Assembly (NCBI RefSeq): GCF_900963305.1
Contig: NC_042526.1
Span: 14,947,001 to 15,011,000, forward strand
DNA: 64,000 nt
Direction of reading: 5' to 3'
From: Echeneis naucrates
Lineage: Eukaryota; Chordata; Actinopteri; Carangiformes; Echeneidae
Under the pieces are notes generated by a model. The model ran no database searches. It was not told where the DNA came from and saw nothing but the letters and a program-made list of their open reading frames with translations. Each line of letters starts with the position of its first letter. Positions within the stretch are counted from its first letter, which is position 1. Positions 1-22,979 of the stretch are shown one piece after another. Position numbers and translations under genes: made by a program.

Positions 1-1058
1 AGTTATGAATCACGGAAAAGACAGACCAGACTAAACTTGGCCCATCTCCTCCTTGGTGAACAGGAAACTGTTTCATCACACCCAGCAGATTGTCTCTTGT
101 GACTTTCCATCCCAACAACAACATGATACTGAGTGGTTCATGTGAAAAGGAGTCTGTTTAGAAATGAAAAAAGAAATGTTAGCTGACCATCTGAAAGATG
201 ACATCTCTGGACATTGAGTTTCATTCCAAACACTATGGGAATAAATAGTTTAAAACAAACCTATTTGATCCAGCCATTTATTTTCATTGGTTTCATTCTC
301 AGGCTCAAAACTTCCTCAATTGAAACCATAATGCCAAACTAAAAGAGGAACAAAGCCAATTCCAAACTTCACTTTTGGTTTCAGCTCCTGTGAGCAGTAA
401 TTCTTCAAAAATTTCCTGCATGACTAAATTGTACTGGGGTTTTGGCGTGATTGATAGTAAGAAAACAAATAAATAATATATTCCTGCACACGCTGTTTAA
501 CAATGAATAGTTTAATTACATGACAGTTAGTTGTGTTACTTAAGTCTGAGCTGGAAGATGAAAAATGCATGGGAACACCACCACTAATGTGGATATTGTA
601 AAACAGCGTGACTTCTCAAACTTTTTCATATTGTACATGTCCCAGAATACTACTAAAAATGGCACACTGATACAAACGTATATTTTCATATGGTCCACAT
701 CAATTTTTTTTAACAACACAGTCTCCCATTGCAAATGTTTTTAACTATGATAAAATTAGGTGATCTGCTTTAAGTGCCCACTGTCTTCTCTTTCATTGTA
801 CAATTAAACTACTTGCACATGCAGGAAATGGATGTAAATGTGACTGGCTTTACGTGACACTTGGCCATCAGGAAGTAGCTGATCATACGAATTTGATAAT
901 TGGATGGACGTATGGTCTAACTATTTCGCACTTTCAGTTCCCCTTGTCATTTGAGGTCTGTGTTCAGCACGATTGCGTGTTTGTCAGTGAAGCAATTGCC
1001 AAATTTTAACATTCATTTCCAGCTACATGAACCACGATTCTCATGCTGCCGTGTTTAC
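1..1058. other. 5' flank of spi1, no gene seen
   Basis: I see no coding exon, RNA gene or recognisable repeat here. The sequence is AT-rich with short open frames only. It probably holds the promoter and 5' untranslated part of the PU.1 gene that starts at 1059, but I cannot point to a TATA box or start site. Confidence 0.5.
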
Positions 1059-3678
1059 ATGATGGACGGTTATGTCATGTCACCTGTAAGTGCTGCTGCT
1101 TTGTTGTTCCATGTTTGGCTTTTCACAGATAAGTCTGGTATTTCAATCTGTGGTTGTGCTTTGTGTCAGTAAGAGGAGCTCGTAATGTTCATTCTATGTG
1201 TTTCTATGGCTGCTTCTGGTGTAGAAAAAGTTACATTTCAGTTGATGTGCTCACTAATTCTAGTAATTTGTGTTTTATTTATTAATGAAAAAAGTGCATC
1301 TGAGAAGAAGCATATTTGCAATTAATGACTTATTTACTTTTTCTTTAGAAATTGAGAAAGTAAGCCCTGACATTATTGGTGATCTGGTCTGTTGTTTATT
1401 TATGCACTGTATATGTCTTCTTATTTTTCTTATCCAAGACAACAAATACAAACTAATTCTTGTGACTTTTGTGTAACACCTAATAATAGCATTCATCATA
1501 GGTTTGGCGAACAGACAGATTTTACTTTCTCCCTGACAAAATCTAACTTTTGCCTTCCAAAGCCCTCAGAGGACATTATTCCCAATGAGCCAGAGAATTA
1601 TCGGCCACCAGCTGAGCTCTACCCCTACCTTGGTAATATCGGGGAGATTTATGAAGGTGAGAAAACTGGATCCGACTGTTGGAAAGGTTTTAAAGAATCA
1701 CTGCAGGACTCAGTGCTATAACCACTGTCACCTCTCAGACCATAGATGGACCTTCCACTCAGAGCGCGTTCAGCCGCTGGACTTTGAGAATTCACCAGTG
1801 AATCACCTCACAGAGCTTCAGTCTGTGTCTCCACAGCAGCTGATACAACCATATCGATACAGCAATGAGTCTCTGCCCCCTCACCTGGACCCTCCACTTG
1901 CACCGCTCTCTGTGTCACCACAAGTGAGTTCATGTCTGCAGATTGAAAATGACACCAATTTCTCCTCATGTTATTTGAAACACTGATATGCGTGCACACT
2001 GACTGAGTATAATCAAAACCGTCACTGTCGAGCCGGGGCTTGGCCCCTGAAGTTATTACATGATCAGTTTTGAATATATTTTTGTATTATTAGCAGCAGT
2101 GATGAAAACCCTTTGTATCAAATATTGCTACATTCAGTGATTCACATATATCAGTGAGGAAACATTTACTCCTGGCACTCAAAGCTTTACAAGTGCATTT
2201 CATGCATTTCGAGCGTGAGAGTATGCTGCATTGTTTAAATATTCTACGTTTGATACTAAGTTGAACCTTTTTTCAAAACTGAGCGAAAATGACAGCTAAT
2301 CACTTTTTATCAATTTTAAATCATAAGTATTGTTACCACAAATTATTATTTATATATTCAACTAATCTACCAATCACACTCAGACCAGTAGTAAATATAA
2401 AACACATGCTAATGTAGTGAGAGATGGGGCTTTTTATACTCTTTTCCCCATTTCATACTGTGCTGACCTGCACACACCGTTTTGAATTATCTATTATTAT
2501 CAACAACTACATTATAGCTGTATTTTGGGACAGTTTCTATCCAAATTCTTCAATTTAAGCTACAAAGGTACATATTTAAAACAGGTCCAATTAATATATA
2601 ATCTTTTTTTTTTAAGTGAGGAAACAGCAAAGGAAGTCAGCAAATGCGCTTTATTATGAAGCTGAAACAAGATAATATTGGAATTTTTTTCTCAAATAGT
2701 TGAACAATTTACAAAAAAAAAATAAATAAAATAAAATGCCAGTTGCTATTTTTAACTTCAACCAATCTGTTGATAAATCACCTAATCATTTGAGCACCAA
2801 TATTAATAAATACATATTTGAACACATGTTCCAGTGCTGAATATTATGTGCCATGGTTGTTACAATAAACACATTGCTGTTGCCATTGTCTTCACACACA
2901 CAGTTGCCTACATGATGTGGACAGATGGGGATATTTTCACTTAAATGTCATCGACACCACGTGATATTGTTGAACTTTTAATTCTATTTTGGCAGACCTA
3001 CTTCCTCTTTTGATGTTGTGGCAGTGTTAAACAGAAATGCCACACTGGATTATTATTATTCAAATGGAATGATTGCAGTCTATTCTGTCCCTGTAATATT
3101 GGAACTTTGCCTTATTTCTCCCAAAGATCCCATATTACACCCAATCCCTGTGCTACCAGTACCAACCCTCCACCTCACCCGGCCATTACTACTCAGAGGA
3201 GGAGCAAAGAGAAATAAGTCCTCCCCTCGAGGTATCAGAAGGGGAGGATGAATTTGATGACCACAGCCACACCTCCTTCAGGAAAGACTTAAGTGAGTAT
3301 TTCAGTCATATGGTAGCTCGGCAAAACCGACAAATAGATTTAACAGCCTAATATGTCTCTACTCCAGGCAACAAGAAGAAAGTCCGCCTGTACCAGTTCC
3401 TCCTAGACTTGTTAAGAAACGGTGACATGAGTGACAGTATCTGGTGGGTGGACCAGGACAAGGGCATCTTCCAGTTCTCTACAAAGCACAAAGAGGTTCT
3501 GGCCAGCCATTGGGGTATTCAAAAAGGAAACCGCAAAAAAATGACCTACCAAAAGATGGCTCGAGCTCTGAGGAACTATGGTAAAACTGGAGAGATTAAA
3601 AAAGTGAAGAAGAAGCTGACCTACCAGTTCAGTGAGGAAGTGCTGAGGAACCTCTATTTACATCAGTACTCTCACTGA
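1059..3678 (+). CDS. spi1: Transcription factor PU.1 (ETS family, Spi-1)
   Basis: Five exons close into one 260-residue frame: 1059-1085, 1563-1656, 1739-1923, 3127-3292, 3368-3678, all GT-AG. The protein starts MMDGYVMSP, which aligns with the human start MEGFPLVPP, then continues [10 protein letters not shown] as in human PSEDLVP. Exons 2-3 are the acidic and Gln-rich activation region ([14 protein letters not shown] is close to the human NNFTELQSVQPPQL). Exon 4 is the PEST-like acidic region with [10 protein letters not shown]. Exon 5 holds the ETS DNA-binding domain (about residues 163-250), including [15 protein letters not shown] and [12 protein letters not shown], the recognition helix with its two DNA-contacting Arg. 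PU.1 directs myeloid and B-cell development in the nucleus. The start could be either of two adjacent ATGs (1059 or 1062). The ETS core is Spi-1-like rather than Spi-B-like; which teleost copy (spi1a or spi1b) it is cannot be decided from this window alone. Confidence 0.93.
1924..3126 (+). other. Intron 3 of spi1
   Basis: A 1.2 kb AT-rich intron. It has poly-A and poly-T tracts and no exon, RNA gene or repeat family that I recognise. Confidence 0.6.
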
Positions 3679-3969
3679 TGAGGGAACTAAGGCTGTCTTT
3701 CATTAGACTGAAAGCACTGAAGTAACTGAGGTTAAATTTGCCTGTATATATGCGAGTTTACTTAGTTTTGTTACTTATTTATTCATGGTGGCAGTAAACT
3801 TCCTCCATGACACCTGCAAACTTCCCTATACTGTAAACTACTTCATTTCAGACTCAAATTTTGTTTTGATGAAATGATGATTACAAATCAGGAGGGGCAA
3901 TGAAAAAGTACATAATGAAAATGCTAAATGCTAAATGTTTTACATGACCATTTGTCATGAACATGTTTG

Positions 3970-3975
3970 AATAAA
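3970..3975 (+). terminator. Poly-A signal AATAAA of spi1
   Basis: The hexamer lies 292 bases after the stop codon, followed by a T/GT-rich stretch (TGTGTTTTTTTGG) typical of the downstream element. Confidence 0.6.
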
Positions 3976-5080
3976 CATTGTGTTTTTTTGGGTTTTTTTT
4001 GTCAGAATGGCTATCAAGTAATATCCATTTTTTTAAATCAAAACTAACATCTACATACCTAACTTTTAAGCAAGAAATTTTATTTGGACCCTGTACCCCT
4101 TAATATTAGTTTGGATTATGACATACCATATTTGACTGCCCCTGAAGAGAGTAAAAGAGATGGCCTACTTCTACAACATGTTCACAGAAAAGCATGACTC
4201 ACAACTTTCCTTTTATGGAGTGGCAACCAGGAATTCCCCTGACGGATGAGCAACGTCTTTTGTCTTCTCTTTTTTAACTTGTTGCAATTTACAAGTTTAT
4301 GATGCTGCCAACAGTAACAATGCATTGGGTGCAAATACGTCCACTGACAACAACAACAACAATAATAATAATAATAATAATAATCTGTAAGGAAAGGAAA
4401 CAAAAATCAAACCTAAATATATAAAATAAGTAAATCATGGATCCAATTCATGGCTATAGGTGTACAGCTGTACAGCAGTGATTCACTGTGTCCACGTGGG
4501 AGTTGAGCTTTTATGAATTGCATTCTTTCTATTGGCAGATATTTGATTATTCATGATACTTTCTGAAATAAAATCAATATTGAATTTGAGTTAATTTTCT
4601 ATTTCAGAGGTCATTGAAGTCACATTACCGACTAAAAGACTAAAAAGAAAAACAAACAAATGACTGATAGTTTTATATGTGTGAGGGGGAACAAAGAGTT
4701 TTACTGTAAGTGAATGAACATCAACACCTGTGGAAGGCTTTCAGAGACTTGCTGTACCTTCACTGGGACAAAAAAAAAAAAAATAAAAAAGTCCCTGGAA
4801 AGGACCCTGTTTTTCCCCACTTTCCACCACTATACAAACTCCCAGTTCTGTTGAACTAAAGCTACCCGACTGAGGGGCCTGCAGCTAACTGGTCGAGTAG
4901 TTGTGTCGCTACCAGTCAAATGATATCCAAATCTCCACTTCCCGACATATTGTTGGCAAAAAGGGAGAAACGAACACACATTTAGGCGTTTCAGTCTAAA
5001 CGCTTGTTAATCTGTCTCTTCCTCTCACGCGTCACGAGAACAAGTACCGCCCCTTGAATTACTTCCTGTTACGTCGGCTA
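3976..5080. other. spi1-prc1 intergenic region
   Basis: No gene is seen. The stretch holds a trinucleotide microsatellite (4348-4384), a poly-A run near 4771-4783 and, from about 4860 onward, rising CG content as the prc1 promoter is approached. Confidence 0.5.
4348..4384. repeat. Compound (ACA)n(AAT)n microsatellite
   Basis: About four CAA units are followed directly by about eight AAT units without interruption. Confidence 0.9.
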
Positions 5081-5126
5081 AATCAGCCAATCGGAGCGCG
5101 GAAGGTGTTTCGGTGCAAAATTCAAA
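5081..5126 (+). promoter_or_regulatory. Cell-cycle promoter of prc1: CCAAT box and CHR-like element
   Basis: A CCAAT box (5087-5091) in GCCAATCGGAG is followed 30 bases later by TTCAAA (5121-5126), the reverse complement of the cell-cycle homology region core TTTGAA, next to a CG-rich run. CCAAT plus CHR at about this spacing, about 100 bases before the ATG, is the arrangement of NF-Y/MuvB (DREAM, B-MYB-FOXM1) controlled G2/M genes, a class to which PRC1 belongs. The motifs are seen; the regulation is inferred. Confidence 0.45.
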
Positions 5127-5223
5127 CGCGGTCGGGCGGACTAACGGACGGACAGCCGTCGATACCTCCCTCCCTGGTTGAAGACGATTTCGCTCATAAA
5201 CCCTGTCTGTCTGCGGTGGCAAC

Positions 5224-8200
5224 ATGAGAGTGAGGTTAGTACTTAACAACCTAATTAACCGGAGTCTTAATTGTCGTTGTTAACAAAAGCATATCCACGC
5301 GGTCAGCTGGCTTCCTGGTTAGCCTGTTGATTTTAGCGGAGCTAGCGCTAACGCGGCGGGTCTGCTGAAATGGGCCGTTGTGAACGGTAACGCACTTTTC
5401 TGTTAACACCGTGAGCCGCATGTCTTATGCCACCGTGCTATTTCAAGTTGCAGTTAATGCTAAGCCGCTAGCTGACAGGTGTCCCGGCTGCCTGATTTCA
5501 AAGTCGATGCAGCTCTGGGTTGACTGGTAGCAGGTGTGTAAAAAAAACCCCTCCGGAGGTCTGACCAAAGCCAAAAACACGCTCTTTCTTCCAGTGAAGT
5601 CCACGCAGCAGAGTCGGTCGCCTACCTCAACAGGGCACTTGTCAGGCTGCAGGATATCTGGGAGGAAATCGGGATACCAGAGGAGCAGCGTTTACAGAGG
5701 ACCAACGATGTCCACAAGCACATTAAAGTGAGACCGACGTCGGCCTTAAATTAAGAAAATCCTCTAAGTTGTTGACCTTACAGAACTAACAACGCTTTTT
5801 TTTCTCTTAATTTAATTTTGATACATTGCCTCGCAGGGATTGTTGGACCTAATGATTGCTGAGGAAGAGGAGCTGAAGAAGAGGTTAATGAAAAGCATTG
5901 AGTCCTGTCGCAAGGAACTTAGTCATTTATGCACTGAACTTCAGCTGCCCCTCTTTGAGGTACAGCCTGAAAAATGATTTCTTTCCCCATAGAAAGTTGC
6001 CAACATGTTCAAACTAATCCCTTTGATTTCTTCTAAGGAGGAAGATGGCTGCACAATGCTGCAGATGGAGAAAAACAGCCGCACACGTTTAGAGGTGATG
6101 AAGGAGCACAAGAAGCAAAGAATGGAGGAGCTGAAAGGACTCGTTGTCAGAGACAATGAGCTGTGCAACATTATGTGCACTACCGCATTTTGCATTGACC
6201 AGGACTCCATCCCATCTCTGAAGCAACTAGAGGAATATCATGCCTACCTTGATGATCTGACCAAAGAGAAGGTTTGACTTTTTTCTTTTTCTTTTTTCTT
6301 TTTTCTTTTTTTTAAATAAAGTTGCTTTAAAAATGGGTTTTATCATGTCTTACTAGCAGAGTCTTTGTTTTTCAGGAGCGCCGTCATGATGAATTTGTGA
6401 GCATTAAGAAGGAGATCATTGCATGCATGAATGATCTGGAGCAGAACCCAGAGACCAGTTTTGAGGTGGATGTGATGTGTGAGGATGAGGAAGCATTTTG
6501 TTTGTCAAATGACAACATTGCCGCTCTTAAACTACTCCTCAGTCAGGTGACTTTGGGATATTTGAATCTAACAGTTTAATTAGATTCTATGGTTAGACAT
6601 TCATCATTATCAGGAAGTGAATTGACTTGTAAAGGATGTATGATTTGCTTCCAGTTACAAGATCGCAAGGCTGAGAATGAGTGCATTTGTTCAAATTTCC
6701 GCACCAAGATTCAGGAACTGTGGGAAAGGCTTCAGATTCCCCACGAGGAGAGAGAAGCACTCTCAGAGCATATGATCATGTCAAAGAAGAAAAACATTGA
6801 GGCAGTAAGAAATATTACCATATTTGGTCATCTACCATACTGACTGTATTAATTGTACTTAGTGTTGTTTCACAAAGCTCAAATAATTTGTTCTTATCAA
6901 GTTGTAGTAATTTGTGTTTTGCATTTCCAGCTCCAGACTGAGGTCCAACGTTTGGAGGTGTTAAAAATGCAGAGCATGAAAAGTGTCATTGAAGCCATCA
7001 GGGCTGAGATTGCCCTTTTCTGGGAGAGATGCTTCTACAGTCAAGAACAGCAGCAGGCCTTTGTTGCATATCATGATGGTAATCTTTTTTTTTTTTTTTT
7101 TTTTTTTTTCCAACCATAGATCTCTCTTGAATATGTACAGGGAGTGTAAGATTTGGTGGTATGTTTTCTTATAAATTTCTTGTTTCTTCAGATGATTTCA
7201 CTGAAGAGCTTCTCAATCTGCATGAGGCTGAGGTCAGGACCCTGAAGCAATATTATGCAGACCATAAAGAACTCTTTGAAGGTGTCACAAAATGGCAGGA
7301 GAACTGGACCTTGTACTTGGAACTTGATGTGAGTATGATGTCAGTGAATGTAGTGGGAACATGTTCAGAACAAATTTGGTGTGGTGACTTCACTGAATCT
7401 GTTGTATCTCAGAAAAAGGCTAATGACCCCTCAAGATTCAACAACAGAGGTGGAAACCTTCTGAAAGAAGAGAAACAGAGAGCTGACCTGCAGAAGAGTT
7501 TACCTAAGGTGAAATCATTTTTAAACGTGAGGGATAAAGGTCATTGAAATGTTTCAGGTTTGACTGAGAATACAAAGGATTGCTTTTGTCAGCCATTTTC
7601 TGCTCAAGACAAGCTGTTAGTGGTGATTGGAAATTGGATAAACAAAACATGAGCTAAATCCATATGCCACACCAATGACAGCTGTTGAGGTTTGGTGCAT
7701 TGCCAGTTTTGGCCAGCAGATGGAGGTATCAAAGCATTTTTCTTGCACCAGTGACTAGTACTAGCTAAATGTTAAAATGGCAACTGAAACATGTTGTTTG
7801 CCCCCCCCCTCTCCACCCCAATTTAGTTGGAGAAGAATCTCAAGATCCAAATTGATGCTTGGGAGCAAGAGCATGGCAATGAGTTTCTGCTAAATGGACA
7901 GAAATTTCTTGAGTATGTCGAGCAGCAGTGGAATCATCACCACACAGAAAAGGAGAAAGAAAAACTGGAAAGGGTTTGTTAGATCATTGCTTTAATTTAA
8001 AAAACTACACTGTTTTTAAATAGTGACTTGTGTTGTGAATGTAAATGCATTGCTCATTATTTTTGAAACAGCAACTGAAGAAAACTAAACAGATACAGGA
8101 GGACCTGTTGTATGGAACAGCAGTGAGGACACCATCCAAAAGGCGGATACCAGGGACTCCCACGCCTGGGAAAGTAAGAAAGGTAAGACACTGCTGCAGT

Positions 8201-9827
8201 TCTGTCAGATTTACTGTATGGTATGAATGAGTTCCAACACAGGTGAGTGATAAAAGTTGATCTGTCCTTTCAGCTCAACGGCACCTCAACCATCTCCACT
8301 CCCAACAGTTTTCTTAGTGTGGGTCTTGGTGGAACTGTGTGTCAGTCCTCCATCCAGAAACCACCTCTGTCTGCCAGCAAGGTATGATCCCCGTTGTCTT
8401 CTGTCTATTTGAAAACCAAGGTCTGCTTGTCCCTTTATGTTAACATTAGAATCACTCTCACTCGATCACACGTGTGTACACACACAGCTGAGCAACCAAT
8501 GCAGTTTCAATGAGCGTCTTTGTGTGCAGATCTAGTTGTATTGTTCTCCTCACAATGCCGGTTGCTGGGCCTGAATAGTGTACTGACTGGCTCCTTTTTT
8601 CTGCTGAAGTGGAAATTTTTTGTAAAGAAAGATAAGTATTTTGACTGTAGGAAAGTATTTCCATAAACAGCTGTAAGTCCCTGGACACAGTTCCCCAAAA
8701 TGACTTAATTGTACTCATCAGTTTGTCAACATAAATGAACTCTGTTCATGATATTTCTACAACTTTTAATGAACAAATTGTAGAGCTGAACTTGTTTTTT
8801 GCTGTGGCGGCTGAGCAGCAGGGTACCAGTTCACTGTCTAAGACTGGGTCATTTGGTAGTTTCTCATTTATGATATAAGGTGTGGGCCCCGACCCCAGTA
8901 TTTGTGATCATAGTCTGAAATTAAGATGAAGAAGCTGACAAAGGCCATCGTCATCAACCTAGCTGGTCTTCTTGTAGGGTTTTGGCCTGCGAGCCCCTGG
9001 ACAAGGAAAGACTCCCCGTGCACTAGACCGAAACAAGGAAAACATCTCCCATCTTGACAAAAATACTCCCAGTGGCACACTAAGGTCTCAGGATACTCAA
9101 GATCGCACCTTCACCTTTAACTCTATTGCTGGCTCCTATTCGGAATTTGCGGTAAATGTGGTTTTACATCCGATTGGTCCTCTTGCATACAATGCTTAAA
9201 CAAGGAAAATGCTTAAACACTACATTTTTCTGGGGCACTTTGCTACCATTAAGCATTGCTTTATCAAATATCTGTGGCATGTATCATGAACAAGGTAAAT
9301 ATATGGCTAACTATATTGACACAATATGCCATCACAGATTAATGCTGACATTTTGAATTGAGGCCAAATAATTTGTAAAATTATGAAAGGACTGCTAGCG
9401 CAGTAGCAAAACTGTGGTGCCACCTTCATAGTGTTTGTGTACACAGTAAAAATGAAGCTTGTTAAATGGAAGTAAAAAGTATTTTTAGGGGGGAAAAAAG
9501 CCCCAAAGCAAAATACACATAGCATGGAGTCATTGTTGACCTACCAAAGACTCAGTAACTTGTTCCTTGGGCTGCAGTTTTTCACATTACTCATTAATGC
9601 TGAAGAAAATGTTAACATTTTCTAAAATGAACACATACCACTGCAATGCATCTTGCCACACAATATTGAGTTTATCAAACTTGTATATTCAGTTATTAGA
9701 CTTGAACATTTTGACACCTGTAATGTGTGCAGTTACTGAATGTCTCTTTCTTTAGAGGGACCTCACGAAGGCGTCTAAAACAAATGTGAAGTCTGGACTG
9801 CTGAACTCCACCGTCAGTCACCAGTGA
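5224..9827 (+). CDS. prc1: Protein regulator of cytokinesis 1 (PRC1)
   Basis: Fourteen GT-AG exons give 604 residues: 5224-5234, 5595-5727, 5837-5959, 6038-6271, 6376-6546, 6655-6804, 6931-7078, 7192-7328, 7413-7508, 7827-7973, 8072-8182, 8274-8381, 8978-9151, 9756-9827. PRC1 is the antiparallel microtubule cross-linker of the spindle midzone and recruits KIF4A and centralspindlin. Landmarks match human PRC1: N-terminal EIGIPEEQRLQRT dimerisation region, long coiled-coil rod, and the spectrin-fold microtubule-binding block with SRFNNRGGNLLKEEKQR and VNGQKF-like LLNGQKFLEYVEQQW. The basic tail contains RTPSKRR and GTPTPGK; by my count the two Thr-Pro threonines fall at residues 470 and 481, the numbers of the known human CDK1 sites. 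A KEN box (RNKENIS, about residue 543) suggests APC/C-Cdh1 degradation. The tail ends GLLNSTVSHQ, as human GILNSTNIQS. Confidence 0.96.
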
Positions 9828-10269
9828 TCGGCTCAGCGGGTTTTTTTGTGAAAAGTGGTTTTAAGTTTTTTTTTTTGTTTTGTTTTGTTTTTTTTTATAT
9901 ATATATAGAGGACAGGAGGGAACTTTAATGTATGCTTCTTAAAAAAAAAATGTAAATATTTTACTTTGTGAACATTTAGAGACTCCATCTAATGTTTATT
10001 TTTTTATTTCGGGGTTACTGCTGGAGCAGTAGTCTCTTCTGTATATATTGTTGTGGCAGTTAAATTTTTGTACCATGATTGTTTTGACTTCATCTAGGGT
10101 TGAAGTTTTTAATTCACAATCTTATTGATCATATCTAGAGCACAACACTACTTGTTAGCACGTGCACCAGCAATTTCTTCCTCCAGCTGGAATGACAGCT
10201 AAATTAGTTCCTAAACTAAAAATGGAGTGCTTTCTTTCTTTTTTTTTTTCTTTTTCTAATCAAGCTGTA

Positions 10270-10275
10270 AATAAA
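10270..10275 (+). terminator. Poly-A signal AATAAA of prc1
   Basis: The hexamer lies about 440 bases after the prc1 stop, in CTGTAAATAAACAC, after an AT-rich 3' UTR with T-runs and a short TA repeat (9897-9908). Confidence 0.55.
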
Positions 10276-10340
10276 CACTTAAAAAAAACAAAACAATCCT
10301 TATTAGGTGTCCTGACTATTTTTGATTATACCTGAATGTT

Positions 10341-10346
10341 TTTATT
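10341..10346 (-). terminator. Poly-A signal of ubap1l (minus strand)
   Basis: TTTATT on the plus strand reads AATAAA on the minus strand, 83 bases past the ubap1l stop at 10429. This leaves the prc1 and ubap1l transcripts ending tail-to-tail with almost no spacer. Confidence 0.5.
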
Positions 10347-10428
10347 GTAGCTCAAAAGGCAGTGTCTAAAATATTCCATGTTGAAGTCACTTTACAAGTG
10401 AAAATAGTCCTTAAGGAAGATGGTCTGT

Positions 10429-12605
<2,177 letters not shown>

Positions 12606-12800
12606 GGTCATCAAAGTGTGCCAGGAAATAGCCTGCAAAAGAAAAACCACAAAGTGTTTCTAAGTCCGCCACTGAAGAAAAAAAGGCCAAAGCTTTGTTG
12701 CATTTCTGTGATCTCTCACCTGTCCGGTTTTCTCGATGGATCACAGCGCTCTGAAGTTCGCTGGTGTGAGAAGAAAGGGCTCGACTGACAGACATCATCG
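12606..12800 (-). other. 5' untranslated exons of ubap1l
   Basis: The coding start exon extends to a good acceptor (exon 5' end at 12632). An upstream non-coding exon probably ends at the donor at 12720 (GACAG then GTGAGA on the minus strand). An upstream ATG at 12798 would open a frame that splices through and overlaps the main start in another frame. Confidence 0.4.
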
Positions 12801-14740
12801 TAAGTGATAAACCTCTTCATCACTAAGCCGCTGACATAATCAGCCGAGGAGTTGTTTACCAATAATATCTCAGACGCCTGTTGTTCTACCATCGCAGGCT
12901 CAGGAGGAATAATGGTATATTCACATATTTACATACACATTAATACATAAAGAGTACAAAGAAAAACTCCAGTGTTATTTTTTTACATTTTATATTTAAT
13001 ATGATTGCCTTAATACTTTGATGCCTTATTTTATTAGAAGTTATGCATTTTGTTTTAGAATTATTACATATTTTTTTTTTAGTTTAAAATTCCTCATCCA
13101 TAGTTTGTGTCTTTAATGGGGACTTGAAGGGGATTAGGGAAATGCTGAGGTATTCGGAAACCAAAAGACTTTAGAGATTAGCTGATTATATAAAGGTGAC
13201 AGTGGAACAACACAGAACAGCACTCTGATACGTCTTACGTTTGCTTCCTGTTTCAATGATTTTTAAGGAGTCTGAAATTCTGCTCCATACTGAAACATTT
13301 GATTTGACAATTTTAAAGGTGTTTAAAAAAAAAAAAAAAAAAAAGACCCAAAATGTCGTACAGAGATATACATTTTATTTATACACTTTTAACAATCACA
13401 ATAAATTTAGGAGTCACAAACTTAGGAGGTGTTCAGGTTCTGTAACAATCCTCTGAAAATAAAAGCAGTTTTTCAAATTTGGTAACTGAGAGAAAAGGAA
13501 ACCTAAAAGCAAAGGGAAACGTATCTAGTTTAATCTAAATTTAGAGCACAAACAGCATATTAAAGAGTACAGCAGCGTGGATCAGTCAGAGACAATTTCA
13601 GTAGAGATTTTATTACAAACGTGAATTGTGGTACCATTTCATAACAGGATATTACGGCGCTACGAGTGAGATGAATTTCCAAACGCCAGCACAAAGAAAG
13701 AAAGTAAAAATACCTGCTGCTGCGAGAGGTGTCTGATAAAGCAGGTTCAGAGTGGAAGCCAGCAGTGACCTTTCTGGAAAAGACTGAAATCTAGAAAATA
13801 CAGTTTCACTATCTCTTTTGAGAAAAAAAACTCTGTAATGAACAGAGGATGATTATGACAAAAAAAAAAAAAAAAAAAAATTCTGCTTATATTTCAATGA
13901 GACTTTAGTTCCCCAGTCAACATGCTAATCCTGCTCTGAGAATCAGCCTTCAGATCCAGTCCTGTGATTACAGAGGCCTATTAGAAAACACATGTATGGC
14001 CTAAAAGGTGGGCTAAACAGGAAGCAAAACACTGAATAACCATTCTGGTTGTTTAAAAGGTCACCATTATGTTTCACCTGCTGTGTTTAGTGTGCTGGTG
14101 CATTACACTTTACAATACGTTCTCCTAATTAGAGGTCATTTCATACAAATGCTACTAAGTCAGTGTAGCTCAACATTTACAGCCTGATCTCACTGTGAGC
14201 ACCATTATTAAAATGGTGGTAAAGAAGAAAACATCAAAATATTGATGTGCTCATGGAATATTATGCCCTTATGATATAAGGCATTACTGAACATGGTAAC
14301 ATCACATCTACACTTTCTCTACCCAAACGTCTGGAAGTGTACAGTATGATCCCATAATTCCCATTTGCTTCCCTCGCCATGACAGCCCATCACCACAGAA
14401 AGAAAATACTCGCTGAAACTTCTTTCATGAATAAAATTGCATTATCTTTATATAGATAAAATGTTAACAATCCCCAGAGATTGATATATATTATAAAGGT
14501 CCACCATGTGACTGCAGCACAAGAGAATTACCATCTGATGCACAGGACCCTATAGGTTGTTACACTCTGTTCATGAAAACAATCTTTACCAAGAATTAAG
14601 AGCCTTCGTTACCTCTACTCCCGTTTCCACAGCTTGTTTGTCAGGGGCTATAATAAAACCCAATCTTGGTTTCCAAGGGTTCATAGTAATCTAATGATTT
14701 CAGACAGCATTGTCTTTAGTTTAAATGTGTGAGATGGGGT
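12801..14740. other. ubap1l-clpx intergenic region and clpx 3' UTR
   Basis: No coding exon is seen. The part next to 14740 should be clpx 3' UTR. TTTATT hexamers (AATAAA on the minus strand) at 13374-13379 and near 13607 are candidate ends, giving a 3' UTR of 1.1-1.4 kb. Poly-A tracts lie at 13325-13344 and 13859-13880. Confidence 0.45.

Positions 14741-22979
<8,239 letters not shown>

Noticed and set aside
9897-9908. TATATATA run after prc1 as a promoter
   Set aside because: It lies in the prc1 3' UTR inside T-rich sequence with no gene starting after it.
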